Shown here in pieces: positions 10,082 to 19,100 of a stretch of 64,000 nucleotides of DNA. This stretch comes from JAOEGB01 sp041262585 (GTDB lineage Bacteria > Actinomycetota > Actinomycetes > Streptosporangiales > Streptosporangiaceae): contig NZ_JBGCBZ010000027.1 of assembly GCF_041262585.1 (NCBI RefSeq), positions 1 through 64,000 of the forward strand, read 5' to 3'. The notes under the pieces are model-generated. The model was not told the DNA's origin, did not search any database, and saw only the letters and a program-made list of their open reading frames with translations. The position numbers and the translations under genes were made by a program. How positions within the stretch are numbered: the stretch's first letter is position 1; the number at the start of each line of letters is the position of its first letter.

Positions 10082-10305
10082 ATAGTCGAGTGCGGTGGCT
10101 CTATATGCCCGAGGTAGTGGCGAGCGGCAAGGACCTGGACAAGTCCGTCGAGCTCTTCCACCGGGTCAACCAGCAGGACTTCGACGCCTGCGAACGCAGG
10201 CAGCCCGCGATGAGCTCGCCGACGTACGCCAAGGGAGGCGTCCTGGTGCCCAGCGAGCACCACATCGGAGCCTTCCACGAGTGGGTCCAGAGCCGGATCG
10301 GCTAG
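10082..10305 (+). pseudogene. Rieske-type ring-hydroxylating oxygenase alpha subunit, C-terminal remnant
   Basis: The reading frame from 10090 encodes PEVVASGKDLDKSVELFHRV, then NQQDFDACERRQPAMSS and LVPSEHHIGAFHEWVQSRIG. This matches the very C-terminus of GbcA-like/aromatic-ring oxygenase alpha subunits. The Rieske and iron-binding domains are absent. The fragment is joined directly to the dehydrogenase remnant, so both came from a degraded catabolic cluster. It ends two bases before the FdhF/YdeP start codon. Confidence 0.7.
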
Positions 10306-10307
10306 CT

Positions 10308-12551
10308 GTGACGAACGAGGACGAAGGACTGAGCGTCCGCCCGCCCAAGGACTGGGCGGGCGGTCTGCCTGCGGTCGGGCACGCGATGGAGATCGCGTAC
10401 AGCCAGATGGGCGCCGTCCGCACCGTGCGCACACTGCTCCAGGTAAACCAGCGCAACGGCTTCGACTGCCCCGGCTGTGCGTGGCCCGAGGGCGGGCACC
10501 GCAGCCCGGCCGAGTTCTGCGAGAACGGCGCGAAGGCCGTCGCGGAGGAGGCGACCACCCGCCGGATCGGGCGCGAGTTCTTCGCCGCGCACCCGGTGGA
10601 CGACCTGGCCGCCCGCAGCGACTACTGGCTCGGCCAGCAGGGCCGCCTGACCGAGCCGATGCACAAGCCGCCCGGCTCGGACCGCTACGTGCCGGTGACC
10701 TGGGCGAGCGCGTTCGACATCATCGCCAGGGAGCTGCACGCCCTCGGCAGCCCCGACGAAGCCGTCTTCTACACTTCCGGCCGCACCTCCAACGAGGCGG
10801 CCTTCGCCTACCAGCTGCTCGCGCGCCGGCTGGGCACGAACAACCTGCCCGACTGCTCCAACATGTGCCACGAGTCGAGCGGGTCGGCGCTCACCGAGAC
10901 GCTCGGCATCGGCAAGGGCACCGTGTCGCTGGACGACCTGCACCGCGCCGACCTGATCTTCGTCGTGGGCCAGAACCCCGGCACCAACCATCCCCGGATG
11001 CTCACCGCGCTGGAGCGGGCCAAGCGCGGCGGGGCACGGATCATCGCCGTCAACCCGCTGCCCGAGGCGGGCGTGCTGCGTTTCAAGAACCCGCAGCGCC
11101 CCTCCGGGGTGGGCCGGGGCACCGCGCTCGCCGACCGCTTCCTGCAGATCCGGCTCAACGGGGACATGGCGCTCTTCCAGGCTCTGTCCCTTCTGCTGCT
11201 CGACCGCGCCGACCGTAAGTTCATCGAGGAGCACACGCACGGGTTCGACGCCTGGGAGAAGCATCTCCGCGCCCTCGACTGGGCGGACGTCCTGGAGGCG
11301 ACCGGGCTGTCGAGGGAGGAGCTGGAGGAGACGGCGCGGGAGGTCCGCTCGGCGGGCTCTGTCGTCGTGTGCTGGGCCATGGGCCTGACGCAGCAGCGCA
11401 ACTCCGTGGCGACGATCAGGGAGGTGGTCAACTTCCTGCTTCTCGGCGGCAACGTAGGCCGCCCCGGGGCCGGGGTGTGCCCGGTCCGCGGCCACTCCAA
11501 CGTGCAGGGCGACCGGACGATGGGCATCTACGAGAAACCGTCGGCCGCCTTCCTCGACGCGCTGCGCGCCGAGTTCGGCTTCGAGCCGCCGCGGCGCCAC
11601 GGGCTCGACACGGTGGAGGCGATCCGCGCCATGCGCGACGGCGCGGTCAAGGTCTTCTTCGGCATGGGCGGCAACTTCGTGCGGGCGACCCCCGACAGCG
11701 AGGTGACGGAGGCGGCGCTGCGCCGCACCCGGCTCACGGTGCAGGTGTCCACCAAGCTGAACCGCTCCCACACGGTCTGCGGTGAGGAGGCGCTCATCCT
11801 GCCGACGCTCGGGCGCACCGAGCGCGACAGCGGCGGCTACGTGACCGTCGAGGACTCCATGGGGCTGGTCCACGCCTCCCGGGGCAGTCTCAGGCCCGCC
11901 TCCGACGCGCTGCTCTCGGAGGTCGTCATCGTCTGCCTGCTGGCGTGCCGGCTCTTCGGCGACGACCCGTACGTGCCGTGGGCGGAGTTCGAGCGCGACT
12001 ACGGCACGATCAGGGACCGCGTCGCCCGGGTCGTCCCCGGCTTCGAGGACTTCAACGCCCGCGCGCCCGCCGGGTTCGCGCTGCCCAACGCGCCCAGGGA
12101 TGAGCGCCGCTTCCCGACCGCGACGGGGAAGGCCAACTTCACCGTCAACGAGCTGGAGGTGCTGCGCGTGCCGCCTGGGCGGCTGCTGCTGCAGACCGTC
12201 CGCAGCCACGACCAGTACAACACCACGATCTACGGGCTCGACGACCGCTACCGCGGGGTCAAGGCGGGCCGCCGGGTGGTCTTCGTCCACCCCGACGACC
12301 TGGCCCAGCGCGGGCTGGCCGATGGCGACATGGTGGACCTGGTCAGCGAGTGGCCCGACGGCGAGCGCACGGCGCGGGAGTTCAGGGTGATCGCCTACCC
12401 GACGGCCCGGGGTTGCTGCGCGGCCTACTTCCCCGAGACGAACGTGCTGGTTCCGCTCGACTCGGTGGCCGAGACGTCCAACACGCCGACCTCGAAGAGC
12501 GTGGTGATACGGCTGGTGAGGGCTAACCCGCGTAGTGGAGCCGCCGGCTGA
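10308..12551 (+). CDS. FdhF/YdeP-family molybdopterin oxidoreductase
   Basis: This 747-residue protein has no signal peptide. Its N-terminal region contains NRFDCPGC-like GFDCPGCAWPEGGH, followed by the molybdopterin oxidoreductase domain (YTSGRTSNEAAFAYQLLARR, LPDCSNMCHESSG, GKGTVSLDDLHRADLIFVVG, VCPVRGHSNVQGDRTMGI). The molydop-binding domain near the C-terminus includes RSHDQYNTTIYGLDDRYRG. Members resemble formate dehydrogenase H subunits, but most have no proven substrate. The start is the GTG directly after the stop of the Rieske remnant. No FdhD or accessory subunit is nearby. The gene ends 14 bases before the tRNA-Pro fragment, so it is the right-most cargo of the first island segment. 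Confidence 0.9.
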   Translation: MTNEDEGLSVRPPKDWAGGLPAVGHAMEIAYSQMGAVRTVRTLLQVNQRNGFDCPGCAWPEGGHRSPAEFCENGAKAVAEEATTRRIGREFFAAHPVDDLAARSDYWLGQQGRLTEPMHKPPGSDRYVPVTWASAFDIIARELHALGSPDEAVFYTSGRTSNEAAFAYQLLARRLGTNNLPDCSNMCHESSGSALTETLGIGKGTVSLDDLHRADLIFVVGQNPGTNHPRMLTALERAKRGGARIIAVNPLPEAGVLRFKNPQRPSGVGRGTALADRFLQIRLNGDMALFQALSLLLLDRADRKFIEEHTHGFDAWEKHLRALDWADVLEATGLSREELEETAREVRSAGSVVVCWAMGLTQQRNSVATIREVVNFLLLGGNVGRPGAGVCPVRGHSNVQGDRTMGIYEKPSAAFLDALRAEFGFEPPRRHGLDTVEAIRAMRDGAVKVFFGMGGNFVRATPDSEVTEAALRRTRLTVQVSTKLNRSHTVCGEEALILPTLGRTERDSGGYVTVEDSMGLVHASRGSLRPASDALLSEVVIVCLLACRLFGDDPYVPWAEFERDYGTIRDRVARVVPGFEDFNARAPAGFALPNAPRDERRFPTATGKANFTVNELEVLRVPPGRLLLQTVRSHDQYNTTIYGLDDRYRGVKAGRRVVFVHPDDLAQRGLADGDMVDLVSEWPDGERTAREFRVIAYPTARGCCAAYFPETNVLVPLDSVAETSNTPTSKSVVIRLVRANPRSGAAG

Positions 12552-12565
12552 GCCTTCCGGGCCAG

Positions 12566-12612
12566 GGTTCGGGACGAAGAGGCCGTGGGTTCAAATCCCG
12601 CCACCCCGACCC
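12566..12612 (+). repeat. tRNA-Pro(GGG) 3'-half fragment, copy 2 (att site)
   Basis: The 47 bases from GGTTCGGGACGAAG to CCACCCCGACC correspond to the anticodon loop (GGG anticodon), variable region, T-arm (GTGGG TTCAAAT CCCGC) and acceptor 3' strand of tRNA-Pro. The 5' half of the tRNA is absent, so this is not a working gene. The same 47 bases recur at 15636. Integrases of actinobacterial elements commonly recombine at the tRNA anticodon loop, which matches where the identity starts. Confidence 0.85.
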
Positions 12613-12624
12613 AGAAGTTGCAGT

Positions 12625-12664
12625 TCAAGGGCCTGATCGCTGAAGACAGCGATCAGGCCCTTGA
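12625..12664 (+). terminator. Intrinsic terminator after tRNA-Pro fragment, copy 2
   Basis: Arms of 18 bp (12625-12642 and 12647-12664) with loop AAGA are followed by TCGTTCG. The arm sequence is identical to copy 1 at 122-160. It is followed by repeated GTTAG motifs (CGTTAGCGTGGCGTTAGTAG) that recur in similar form near 15500, just outside the integrase remnant, and may be integrase arm sites. Confidence 0.8.
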
Positions 12665-12884
12665 TCGTTCGTTAGCGTGGCGTTAGTAGTTTGAACCCGA
12701 TCACGCACCACCATCTAATCCCGCCTGGCACCAGAAGGATCGCCTCCAACAAGTCCTAACAGGAGAGTCGTGGAGTGGTCACCGCTAAGAATCAGCATGT
12801 CCAGTGGGAGTCGTTTGCGGCTGTACATCCGGGTTTCAAGATGCCGCTTGCATCCAGAGCGCGTTCGAAGTGCCCAGACAGTCT
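12665..12884. other. Gap without a recognisable gene
   Basis: Apart from the GTTAG repeats at its left edge, this stretch shows no coding bias and no clear RNA or repeat. It lies inside the small island between tRNA-Pro copies 2 and 3. Confidence 0.4.
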
Positions 12885-12992
12885 CTAATGTCTTAGATCT
12901 TTCAGCAGGTCGCCGAGGTCGCTTCGGCCCCACAGCGTGTCGGGATGGTCAGGCCCTAGCACCCGTAACCGGCCCTCCACCGCGTGGGCAAG
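12885..12992 (-). pseudogene. TPR (NB-ARC/kinesin-light-chain type) fragment
   Basis: The last 35 codons before the stop at 12885 read AVEGRLRVLGPDHPDTLWGR and then SDLGDLL. The phrase VLGPDHPDTL is the hallmark of the 42-residue TPRs found in actinobacterial NB-ARC proteins. Only part of one repeat remains, abutting an integrase fragment on the other strand. Confidence 0.65.
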
Positions 12993-13277
12993 CGGGGCCG
13001 AGGGCGGCGGCTCATAGCTCTGTTCGCCTGCATGTACTACGCGGCTCTCCGTCCCGGCGAGGCCGTTGCCCTCCCGGGAGCGGGGCCACTGGCACGAAGG
13101 CCGTACGACCTTCGGCATGCGGCGCTCTCGCTCTGGCTGAATGCGGGCGTCCCTGCCTCTGAGGTGGGCGAACGCGCTGCGCACAGCGTTGACGTGCTCC
13201 TCCGCGTGTACGCCAAGTACATCGACGGCCAACAGGAGATCGCCAACCGGAGGATCGATGACGCCTTGGAAGCATGA
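12984..13277 (+). pseudogene. Tyrosine recombinase (integrase) catalytic-domain remnant
   Basis: The frame encodes FACMYYAALRPGEAVAL, which contains the first catalytic arginine region, joined directly to RRPYDLRHAALSLWLNAGVP (the H-x-L-R type box), then AAHSVDVLLRVYAKYIDG with the nucleophilic tyrosine. The stretch between the two boxes, normally about 60-80 residues, has been deleted, as has the N-terminal domain. It faces the second integrase remnant across the IS256 element, so the two halves are not one simply interrupted gene. Confidence 0.75.
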
Positions 13278-13336
13278 ACCTCTCGCTCCGATGCCTGTCA
13301 CTGCTCTGACGTCGAAGGGTTTGAGCAATCGTCAAT

Positions 13337-14747
13337 ACCTGTGGATCAAGATCTTTTAAGCGGCGATCGGTGAGCCCTCGATGGCCGGTGTCTCCTCGGG
13401 GCGTTCGGCGAGTCTGCCGTTGACGAACGTCGCTCCGGCGCGGACCAGGGCGACGAGGTGAGGCGCGTTGACCGCCCGCCAGCGGGCCTGGGCCGACTCG
13501 ATCAGCTTGAAGGCCATGGCCAGCCCGGCCGCTCGCGAGCCAGGCCCTTTGGTGATCTTGGTCCGGTGCCGGACTGTGGCGAAGGTCGACTCGATGGGGT
13601 TGGTCGTGCGTAGATGCACCCAGTGCTCGGCCGGGAACTCGTAGAAGGCCAGCAGTTCGTCGAGGTCGTCGACCACCTTGGCGACGGCCTTGGAGTACTT
13701 GGCGCCATAGGCGGCCTCGAAGTCCTTGACCGCGGCCAGGGCGTGGGTCCTGTCCTCAGCGTTCCAGATCTCACCCAGGGCCTTCTTCGCGCCAGGGTGG
13801 GCCGACTTCGGGAGCACCCCCAGCACATTCGCGATCTTGTGAAACCAACAGCGCTGCTCCTTGGCCTGCGGAAACACCTCCCGCAGCGCCGACCAGAAGC
13901 CGAGCGCGCCGTCCCCGATGGCCAGCACCGGGGCCCGCATCCCGCGCCGCTTACAATCGCGCAGCAGGTCGGCCCACGACTCGGCAGACTCGCGATAGCC
14001 GTCGGTCACAGCGACGAGTTCCTTGCGGCCGTCGGCACGCACACCGATCATCACCAGCAGGCACAGCTTGTGCTCTTCCAGCCGGATGTTGACGTGGATG
14101 CCGTCGACCCACAGGTAGACATAGTCGACGGCCGACAGGTCCCGGGCGGCGAAGGCGCGCTGCTCACCCTTCCAGGTCTCGGTCAGCCTGGTGATGACCG
14201 AGGCCGACAGGCCCGCCGTCGAGCCCAGGAACTGCCCCAGCGCAGAGGTGAAGTCGCCAGACGACAGGCCGTGCAGGTACAGCAGCGGCAGCACCTCGTT
14301 GATGGACGGGGTCTTGCGGGCCCAGGCGGGCAGGATCGCCGAGGAGAACCGTTGCCGTTCGCCGGTGACCTCGTCGGCGCGCTTGTCGTTGACGCGCGGT
14401 GCTTTGACCTCGATCGCGCCGGCCGTGGTGAGGATCTCGCGCGGGGCGTGGTAGCCGTTGCGGACGACCAGACGCCGGCCGGTCTCGTCGCGCTCCTCGG
14501 CGAAGGCGTCAACCTCGGCCTGCAACGCCGCAGCGAGCATCTTCCGGGCGCCCTCACGGACGATCTGGTCGATCAACGAGGGCGAGGCCGAGGTAGCCGA
14601 GCCGTCATGGTCGTCAGCGGGCAACTCGGGCACTACGGTAAGCGGCACGGGTGTGCCTTCCCGACCGACGTTGGCGCGTCGGCCTAATCTCGAAACCATC
14701 ATCGGATGATCCGGGAAGGTACACCCCCTCCCGGCAGATCCACAGGT
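13337..14747 (-). mobile_element. IS256-family insertion sequence
   Basis: Terminal inverted repeats ACCTGTGGATC (13337-13347) and its complement (14737-14747) bracket a single transposase gene, giving an element of about 1.41 kb, the usual size for the family. Outer repeat length and any target duplication are uncertain, because the flanks do not match; that is consistent with rearrangement after insertion. Confidence 0.8.
13356..14648 (-). CDS. IS256-family (mutator-type) transposase
   Basis: This DDE transposase of about 430 residues shows the family order: an N-terminal region with ARKMLAAALQAEVDAF and LVVRNGYHAPREILT, a first catalytic Asp in YLWVDGIHVNIR, a second in LAIGDGALGFWSAL, the C/H motif QRCWFHKIANVLGVLP, and the catalytic Glu in TTNPIESTFATVRHRT. 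It appears full length and intact, so the element may still be mobile. A GTG at 14648 is chosen because related proteins begin shortly before the SLIDQIVREGAR motif. ATG codons at 14702 and 14699 are also in frame inside the element. Confidence 0.92.
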   Translation of the reverse strand: MPLTVVPELPADDHDGSATSASPSLIDQIVREGARKMLAAALQAEVDAFAEERDETGRRLVVRNGYHAPREILTTAGAIEVKAPRVNDKRADEVTGERQRFSSAILPAWARKTPSINEVLPLLYLHGLSSGDFTSALGQFLGSTAGLSASVITRLTETWKGEQRAFAARDLSAVDYVYLWVDGIHVNIRLEEHKLCLLVMIGVRADGRKELVAVTDGYRESAESWADLLRDCKRRGMRAPVLAIGDGALGFWSALREVFPQAKEQRCWFHKIANVLGVLPKSAHPGAKKALGEIWNAEDRTHALAAVKDFEAAYGAKYSKAVAKVVDDLDELLAFYEFPAEHWVHLRTTNPIESTFATVRHRTKITKGPGSRAAGLAMAFKLIESAQARWRAVNAPHLVALVRAGATFVNGRLAERPEETPAIEGSPIAA

Positions 14748-15498
14748 TTCGATCTGTGCTCGAAGCGGCCGCCGGTGGGGTGAAACTTCGGGTTGACCTC
14801 GACCACAGCCCGGCTCACGGTCAGGTTCCGGGTCCTCGTGTTCAAGTCCTTCACTCGGAGTTCGGACAGCTCGCCCCACCGAAGCCCGGTCTCAATCGCG
14901 GTCTCGACCAGCAACTGAGTGTCGCCGTCAGGCAGAGCTTGGTAAAGCACGTCGAACTGCTCAGGCGTGATGACTGTCCGCGGCTTCATCGCGACAGTCG
15001 GCGTCCTCACGCCCCGGCACGGATGGATGTAAGTCACCTGGTCGTTGAGCGCCGTCGTAAAGATGACGCTGAGCAGGACCTTGGCGTACTTGATAGTCGG
15101 CGGCTTGACGTGGTCGTCCTTCAGCTTGGCGACCCACGCCCTGACGTGCTCGGGAAGTATGTCGACCATCCGTATGGACCCGAAGGTCGGGGAGGATGTG
15201 CCTGTTCAGCGTGTACGTGTAACTCTGCATATTGGACGGCTCCACCTGGTGATTGGGAAGCCAGGTGCTCTTCACGTACTCGTCGAAAGTCTGCTTGCCC
15301 CGGCTGGGGTGGCCGATCTTGCCCTGGTCCAGCCGAGCTTCCGCCTGCTGCCAAGCTTTGTCTGCTACGCGCTTCGAGGAGTAGGTGCCTGCTGAGACGA
15401 CATTCCCTCGTATGTCCTTGTATCAGGCGGTGTAGCGGACCCTGCCGCGCGAGTCGATCCGCTTGAAGGAGTAGCCCAAGGAGGACCCCCTTGATCAT
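14748..15498 (-). pseudogene. Tyrosine integrase N-terminal half, broken by stop, frameshift and IS256
   Basis: Read across three frames, the minus strand encodes an Arm-type DNA-binding region (GYSFKRIDSRGRVRYTA), then a SAM-like core-binding domain (FDEYVKSTWLPNHQVEPSNM, TYTLNRHILPDL), and the start of the catalytic domain (ETGLRWGELSELRVKDL with the first catalytic Arg). Three lesions are visible: an in-frame TGA after RYTA, a one-base frameshift near 15186-15190, and truncation by the IS256 end at 14747. It is the integrase of an element that used the tRNA-Pro site, and it cannot make an active protein. Confidence 0.85.
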
Positions 15499-15635
15499 CC
15501 GTTAGTGCTGCGTTAGTGGACTCTGCACCACGACCTAACACTGGGCAGAATCAAGCAACACTCAGACTAGGGCTTTCACCTGGATTTTACACGGATCGTG
15601 ACCGGTGACATACATTCTGTTGAAGGGTCACTCGC

Positions 15636-15682
15636 GGTTCGGGACGAAGAGGCCGTGGGTTCAAATCCCGCCACCCCGACCC
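15636..15682 (+). repeat. tRNA-Pro(GGG) 3'-half fragment, copy 3 (att site)
   Basis: The same 47 bases as copy 2, starting at the anticodon loop and ending at the acceptor strand, occur 3070 bp further on. One extra C follows the acceptor end. Together with copy 2 it brackets the integrase/IS256 block, as attL/attR would. Confidence 0.85.
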
Positions 15683-15695
15683 CAGTAGTTGCAGA

Positions 15696-15735
15696 TCAAG
15701 GGTCGGTTCTCCAGAGATGGAGAACCGGCCCTTGA
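15696..15735 (+). terminator. Intrinsic terminator after tRNA-Pro fragment, copy 3
   Basis: Arms TCAAGGGTCGGTTCTCCA and TGGAGAACCGGCCCTTGA (one G-T pair) with loop GAGA are followed by TCGTTTG. The outer bases match copies 1 and 2 while the inner stem differs, so this copy comes from a different donor or from the original host locus. Confidence 0.78.
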
Positions 15736-16101
15736 TCGTTTGTGAGCAAAATACGGGCAGGAATGAACGCCGAAGGGCGGCAAACATCAACCCTCGAAGA
15801 CACGTTCCGGTGTCCTGCGGACGTGGCCTCGGAGCCCGGTTGGACACTCCGAAGGCGTTCGATGTCCGTCGAGTTCGACGTAGCCTTGCCTGGCAAGCCT
15901 CGTTGGTGGGAGCACTCGTGTGAATATCGACGGCTCGCAGGGCTTCGCCGGGTGACCTTGCGGGGCGATGCCGGCACTCACCGTTGGCGATCCACTCCTT
16001 GATGATGTTCGCCAGGGCCCGAGCACTGTATGACCCGCGCGGCGAGGTTCACGACCACTGGCGCCCCCAGCCTCGATCAATCTCGCCCCATGGGCTACCT
16101 C
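15736..16101. other. Gap with weak, degenerate coding signal
   Basis: No intact gene is recognised. On the minus strand, 15975-16040 reads ARALANIIKEWIANGE, which recalls the first helix of GntR-type regulators, but the following sequence does not keep one frame. It is best regarded as decayed sequence between the island boundary and the STAND gene. Confidence 0.3.
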
Positions 16102-19100
16102 TCAGGCCTCAGGCGGCAGCTGGTCGGCGGACCAGCGAGCGGCAAGCACGTCGGTGGAAGCCTCGGCTCTGATCTCGGCTGGGCTTAGGCCTTCGGCCAG
16201 TAGTCCGAGGATCCAGGTCTGGACCTTGCAGCGGTCAAGGTCCTCGACGTAACCGTTCTGACCCCACTCACCGAGGAGCTCGAACACGGCGCCCGCCTCC
16301 TGGTTGGCACGGTCTGCGGCGTCGAGGTCCACAAGGGCGAAGACTCGGATCGAGGCGAAGAGAAAAAGAATTTTGGCGAATGCCGGGAGGACATGGGGCG
16401 GGTTGGCCTGAGCAAGTTGTCTCGAGGCATCCTCGGCCTCTGCCGACATGCGCAAAGCCGCCGTGATGTCGCCCTGACGCACCCGGGCCATGGCCTCTTC
16501 CGCCAGAGCGAGGGCGTTTGCGGAGGCGGCCGCGTCGTCGGAGGCAGGCGGGCGCTGGGCGAAGACCGTGAACAACTCCGCCTCCGCAGCACCGTCCACG
16601 TCGCTCGTTTCGCTCAGGAGCTGATGCCGCGTTCTCAGCGCACGAGCGATGTCGGGCGCGAGCTGTGCGCCGTCCGCACCGCTGGTCCGGATGGCACGGA
16701 TCACTTCGTCGAGGATCTCAATGATCGGCTGCGGGTCGCCGTCCCCCGCTCGCAGATCGGCAAGCAGACTGAGTGCCCTGGCCAGCAACCAGCGGTAGGC
16801 GCCGGGCACGCGGTTCTCGACTGTCCGTAGCTGCTCCACCGCCGCTTCCGCTGCGGCCCAAGCCGCGTCTCTATCGCCCGCGGCATAGTGGGTGTTGGCG
16901 ATGTTGAGAAAGCTCAGCGCGTAATCCACTCCATAGACGGCCGGCTCTGCCTCGGCTAGGCGCGCGAACTGCGTCTTGGCAGCTTCCAGGGCAGCCAGGG
17001 CGTTGCGGAACCGCCCCGCACGGAGATGGACGCTCCCCAGGGTGGTCCACGCGCGAGGCTGCGCATCGGCGGACCCACGGTCCAAGTCCGCGAGCCTCTC
17101 GGACATCCTGACGGCCACGGCCGCATGCTCAAGGCTGCTGTCCAGGTCATCCAGCTCCAGTAGCCTCCTGGCCAGCTCGCCTCTAACTCTCGCCAAGGCC
17201 GGAACCAGCAGTTGGGGGTTCAACGGCGCGATCTGCTGGTAGATCGCAAACGCTTCCTGCGTTACGGCCAGTGCCCCTGCGGGGTCGCCTGCGAAGTCAA
17301 GATAGTTCCCTAGACCGCTGAGGGCATTGGCCAACTGTGACATGTAGACCCGCTCGTTCACCTGGACGAGATCACGTCTGATCGCTACCGACTCGGCCGC
17401 GCGGTCTGAGGCTTCACGGTAGCGGCCGACTGCGAACAGCGCGGCTGCCTGCACATTGAGGGTTTGAGCAATGGAGACCTGGATCGCGGTGTCCGTCGGT
17501 TCCCCGGCCGCCAGCGATTGCGCCAGTGCAACCGCCCTGGACGCCGTCTCCTCAGCGTCAAGCGCCCGGCCAACACCGAGATAACTGGTTGCCAGGTCGC
17601 TTAGCGTCTCCGCGCGCTGAGCGACGATCCCCGGCTCGCTGTCAGCGTAGAGTTCGAGATAGGTGAGGGCCTCTTCGGCGCATGTCACGGCTCTATCTTT
17701 GTCGCCGACCTTGGAGAGAGCCGAAGCCGCGCTGACAAGCGCCGACGCCAGATGCCTGAGATAGAGGTAGGGATCCTTTTCCGCCAATCGCCCCAGAACC
17801 CCCACCGCCTCGATCGAAGACTGGACCGCGGAGGGGAATCGGCCCAGATTGCTCATTGCCGTCGTCAAGGTCAGCATGCATTCTGCGTAGGTCTCGTCGT
17901 AACCGGCCACGCCCCCGTAAACCAGCGCATGGAGGCGCTCCACAGCCCCTTTGAGTGGCATCAGCGCGTCGAGATCGCGGCCTGCCCTACCCAGCGCATG
18001 CCCGAGCAGCAGCAGCACCTCGGCCTCCTCGCCCGAGTCGCTCGCTACGGCCAGGCGGGACGGCGTCAGCCGCTCAACGAGGACAGCGATGGCGGGAAAG
18101 AGGTCATGGCGTTCGGAGGGCACAGCGCTCAGCACGGACTCCAGCACCTCCGACTCTCCTGACGCGACGTCGGCGAACGCGGCCAGGGCCGCACTTCCAG
18201 CGTCCGCAAGTAGTGCAGGCTCTTCACGCACCAAGGGGATCAGCCATCTGGCCGCGACATGTGTCCAGCGTTGGGCAGCGGCCAGGAGATAGATCAGCGG
18301 ACGGTGTCCATGGGAGAAATCAGGAACGCCAGAGGACCGAACGATCGGCGAGACAGTGTCTCCTGCCCATAGGTCTGCGGCGTAGCCGGTAACAGAGTGC
18401 CCCGGAAGCGTAAGTGCGACGTAGTCTTCGGCCAGGCGGTCCGGAATGAGGGGCTCCAGGTAAGTGCCTGCCGCCGACGGCGGGTAGCAGATCGCGTGAT
18501 CGTCCAGAATGGACGGATCACAATACGGCAGGTAGGAGGAGATCAGGGGCACGGCCGTCGACTCGGGTTGCGTGCCACGCAGGGTAGCGATGAACGCGAC
18601 CTTCGCGAGATCAGAAGGGTCCGTGGAGAATTCTCCGCTTTCTGATGAACGGCTGTGCAGACGCGCCCAGTGCGCCTTCTCTCTGCGCAGCAGATACGCG
18701 GAGAGCCGGTCTGACGTGAGGTGCTCCCCGAGGGGCAGTCGAGCGTCCACCGAGACGAGGGCGGCCATGTGCAGGGAGAGCACGGAGGCGAAAGCGGGAT
18801 CTGTCAGGTCCACCCGCGAGAGGTCCGGCGGTGATGTTCTCAGTACCTCGGCGAAACTCAAGACGGCCGAGTTGAAGATTGAGCGACGGTCCTCCAGCGT
18901 GCTGGCCAGTGGGCCGAGTGCGAGGTCTCCCGTCGCCGCGTAAACCTCCTCAAGGTCGTGCTGAATCGCCGGCCACCCGACCACGGAACGGGCGACCAGC
19001 AGGACCCGCGTGGGCACGGCTGAGTGGAGGAGCCTGTTGCGCAAGAGCCAAGACAGGTGCGCATATGGCCACCTATCGGCATAGTCCGCCACCAGCAGAA

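Noticed and set aside
12885..13328. Minus-strand 147-codon frame as a complete gene
   Set aside because: Only its last 35 codons look like protein (a TPR scrap); the rest is antisense to the integrase remnant.
15587..15847. Minus-strand frame containing GWRDLNPRPLRPE
   Set aside because: This phrase is a well-known artefact of translating tRNA sequence antisense; here it comes from the tRNA-Pro fragment and its flank.
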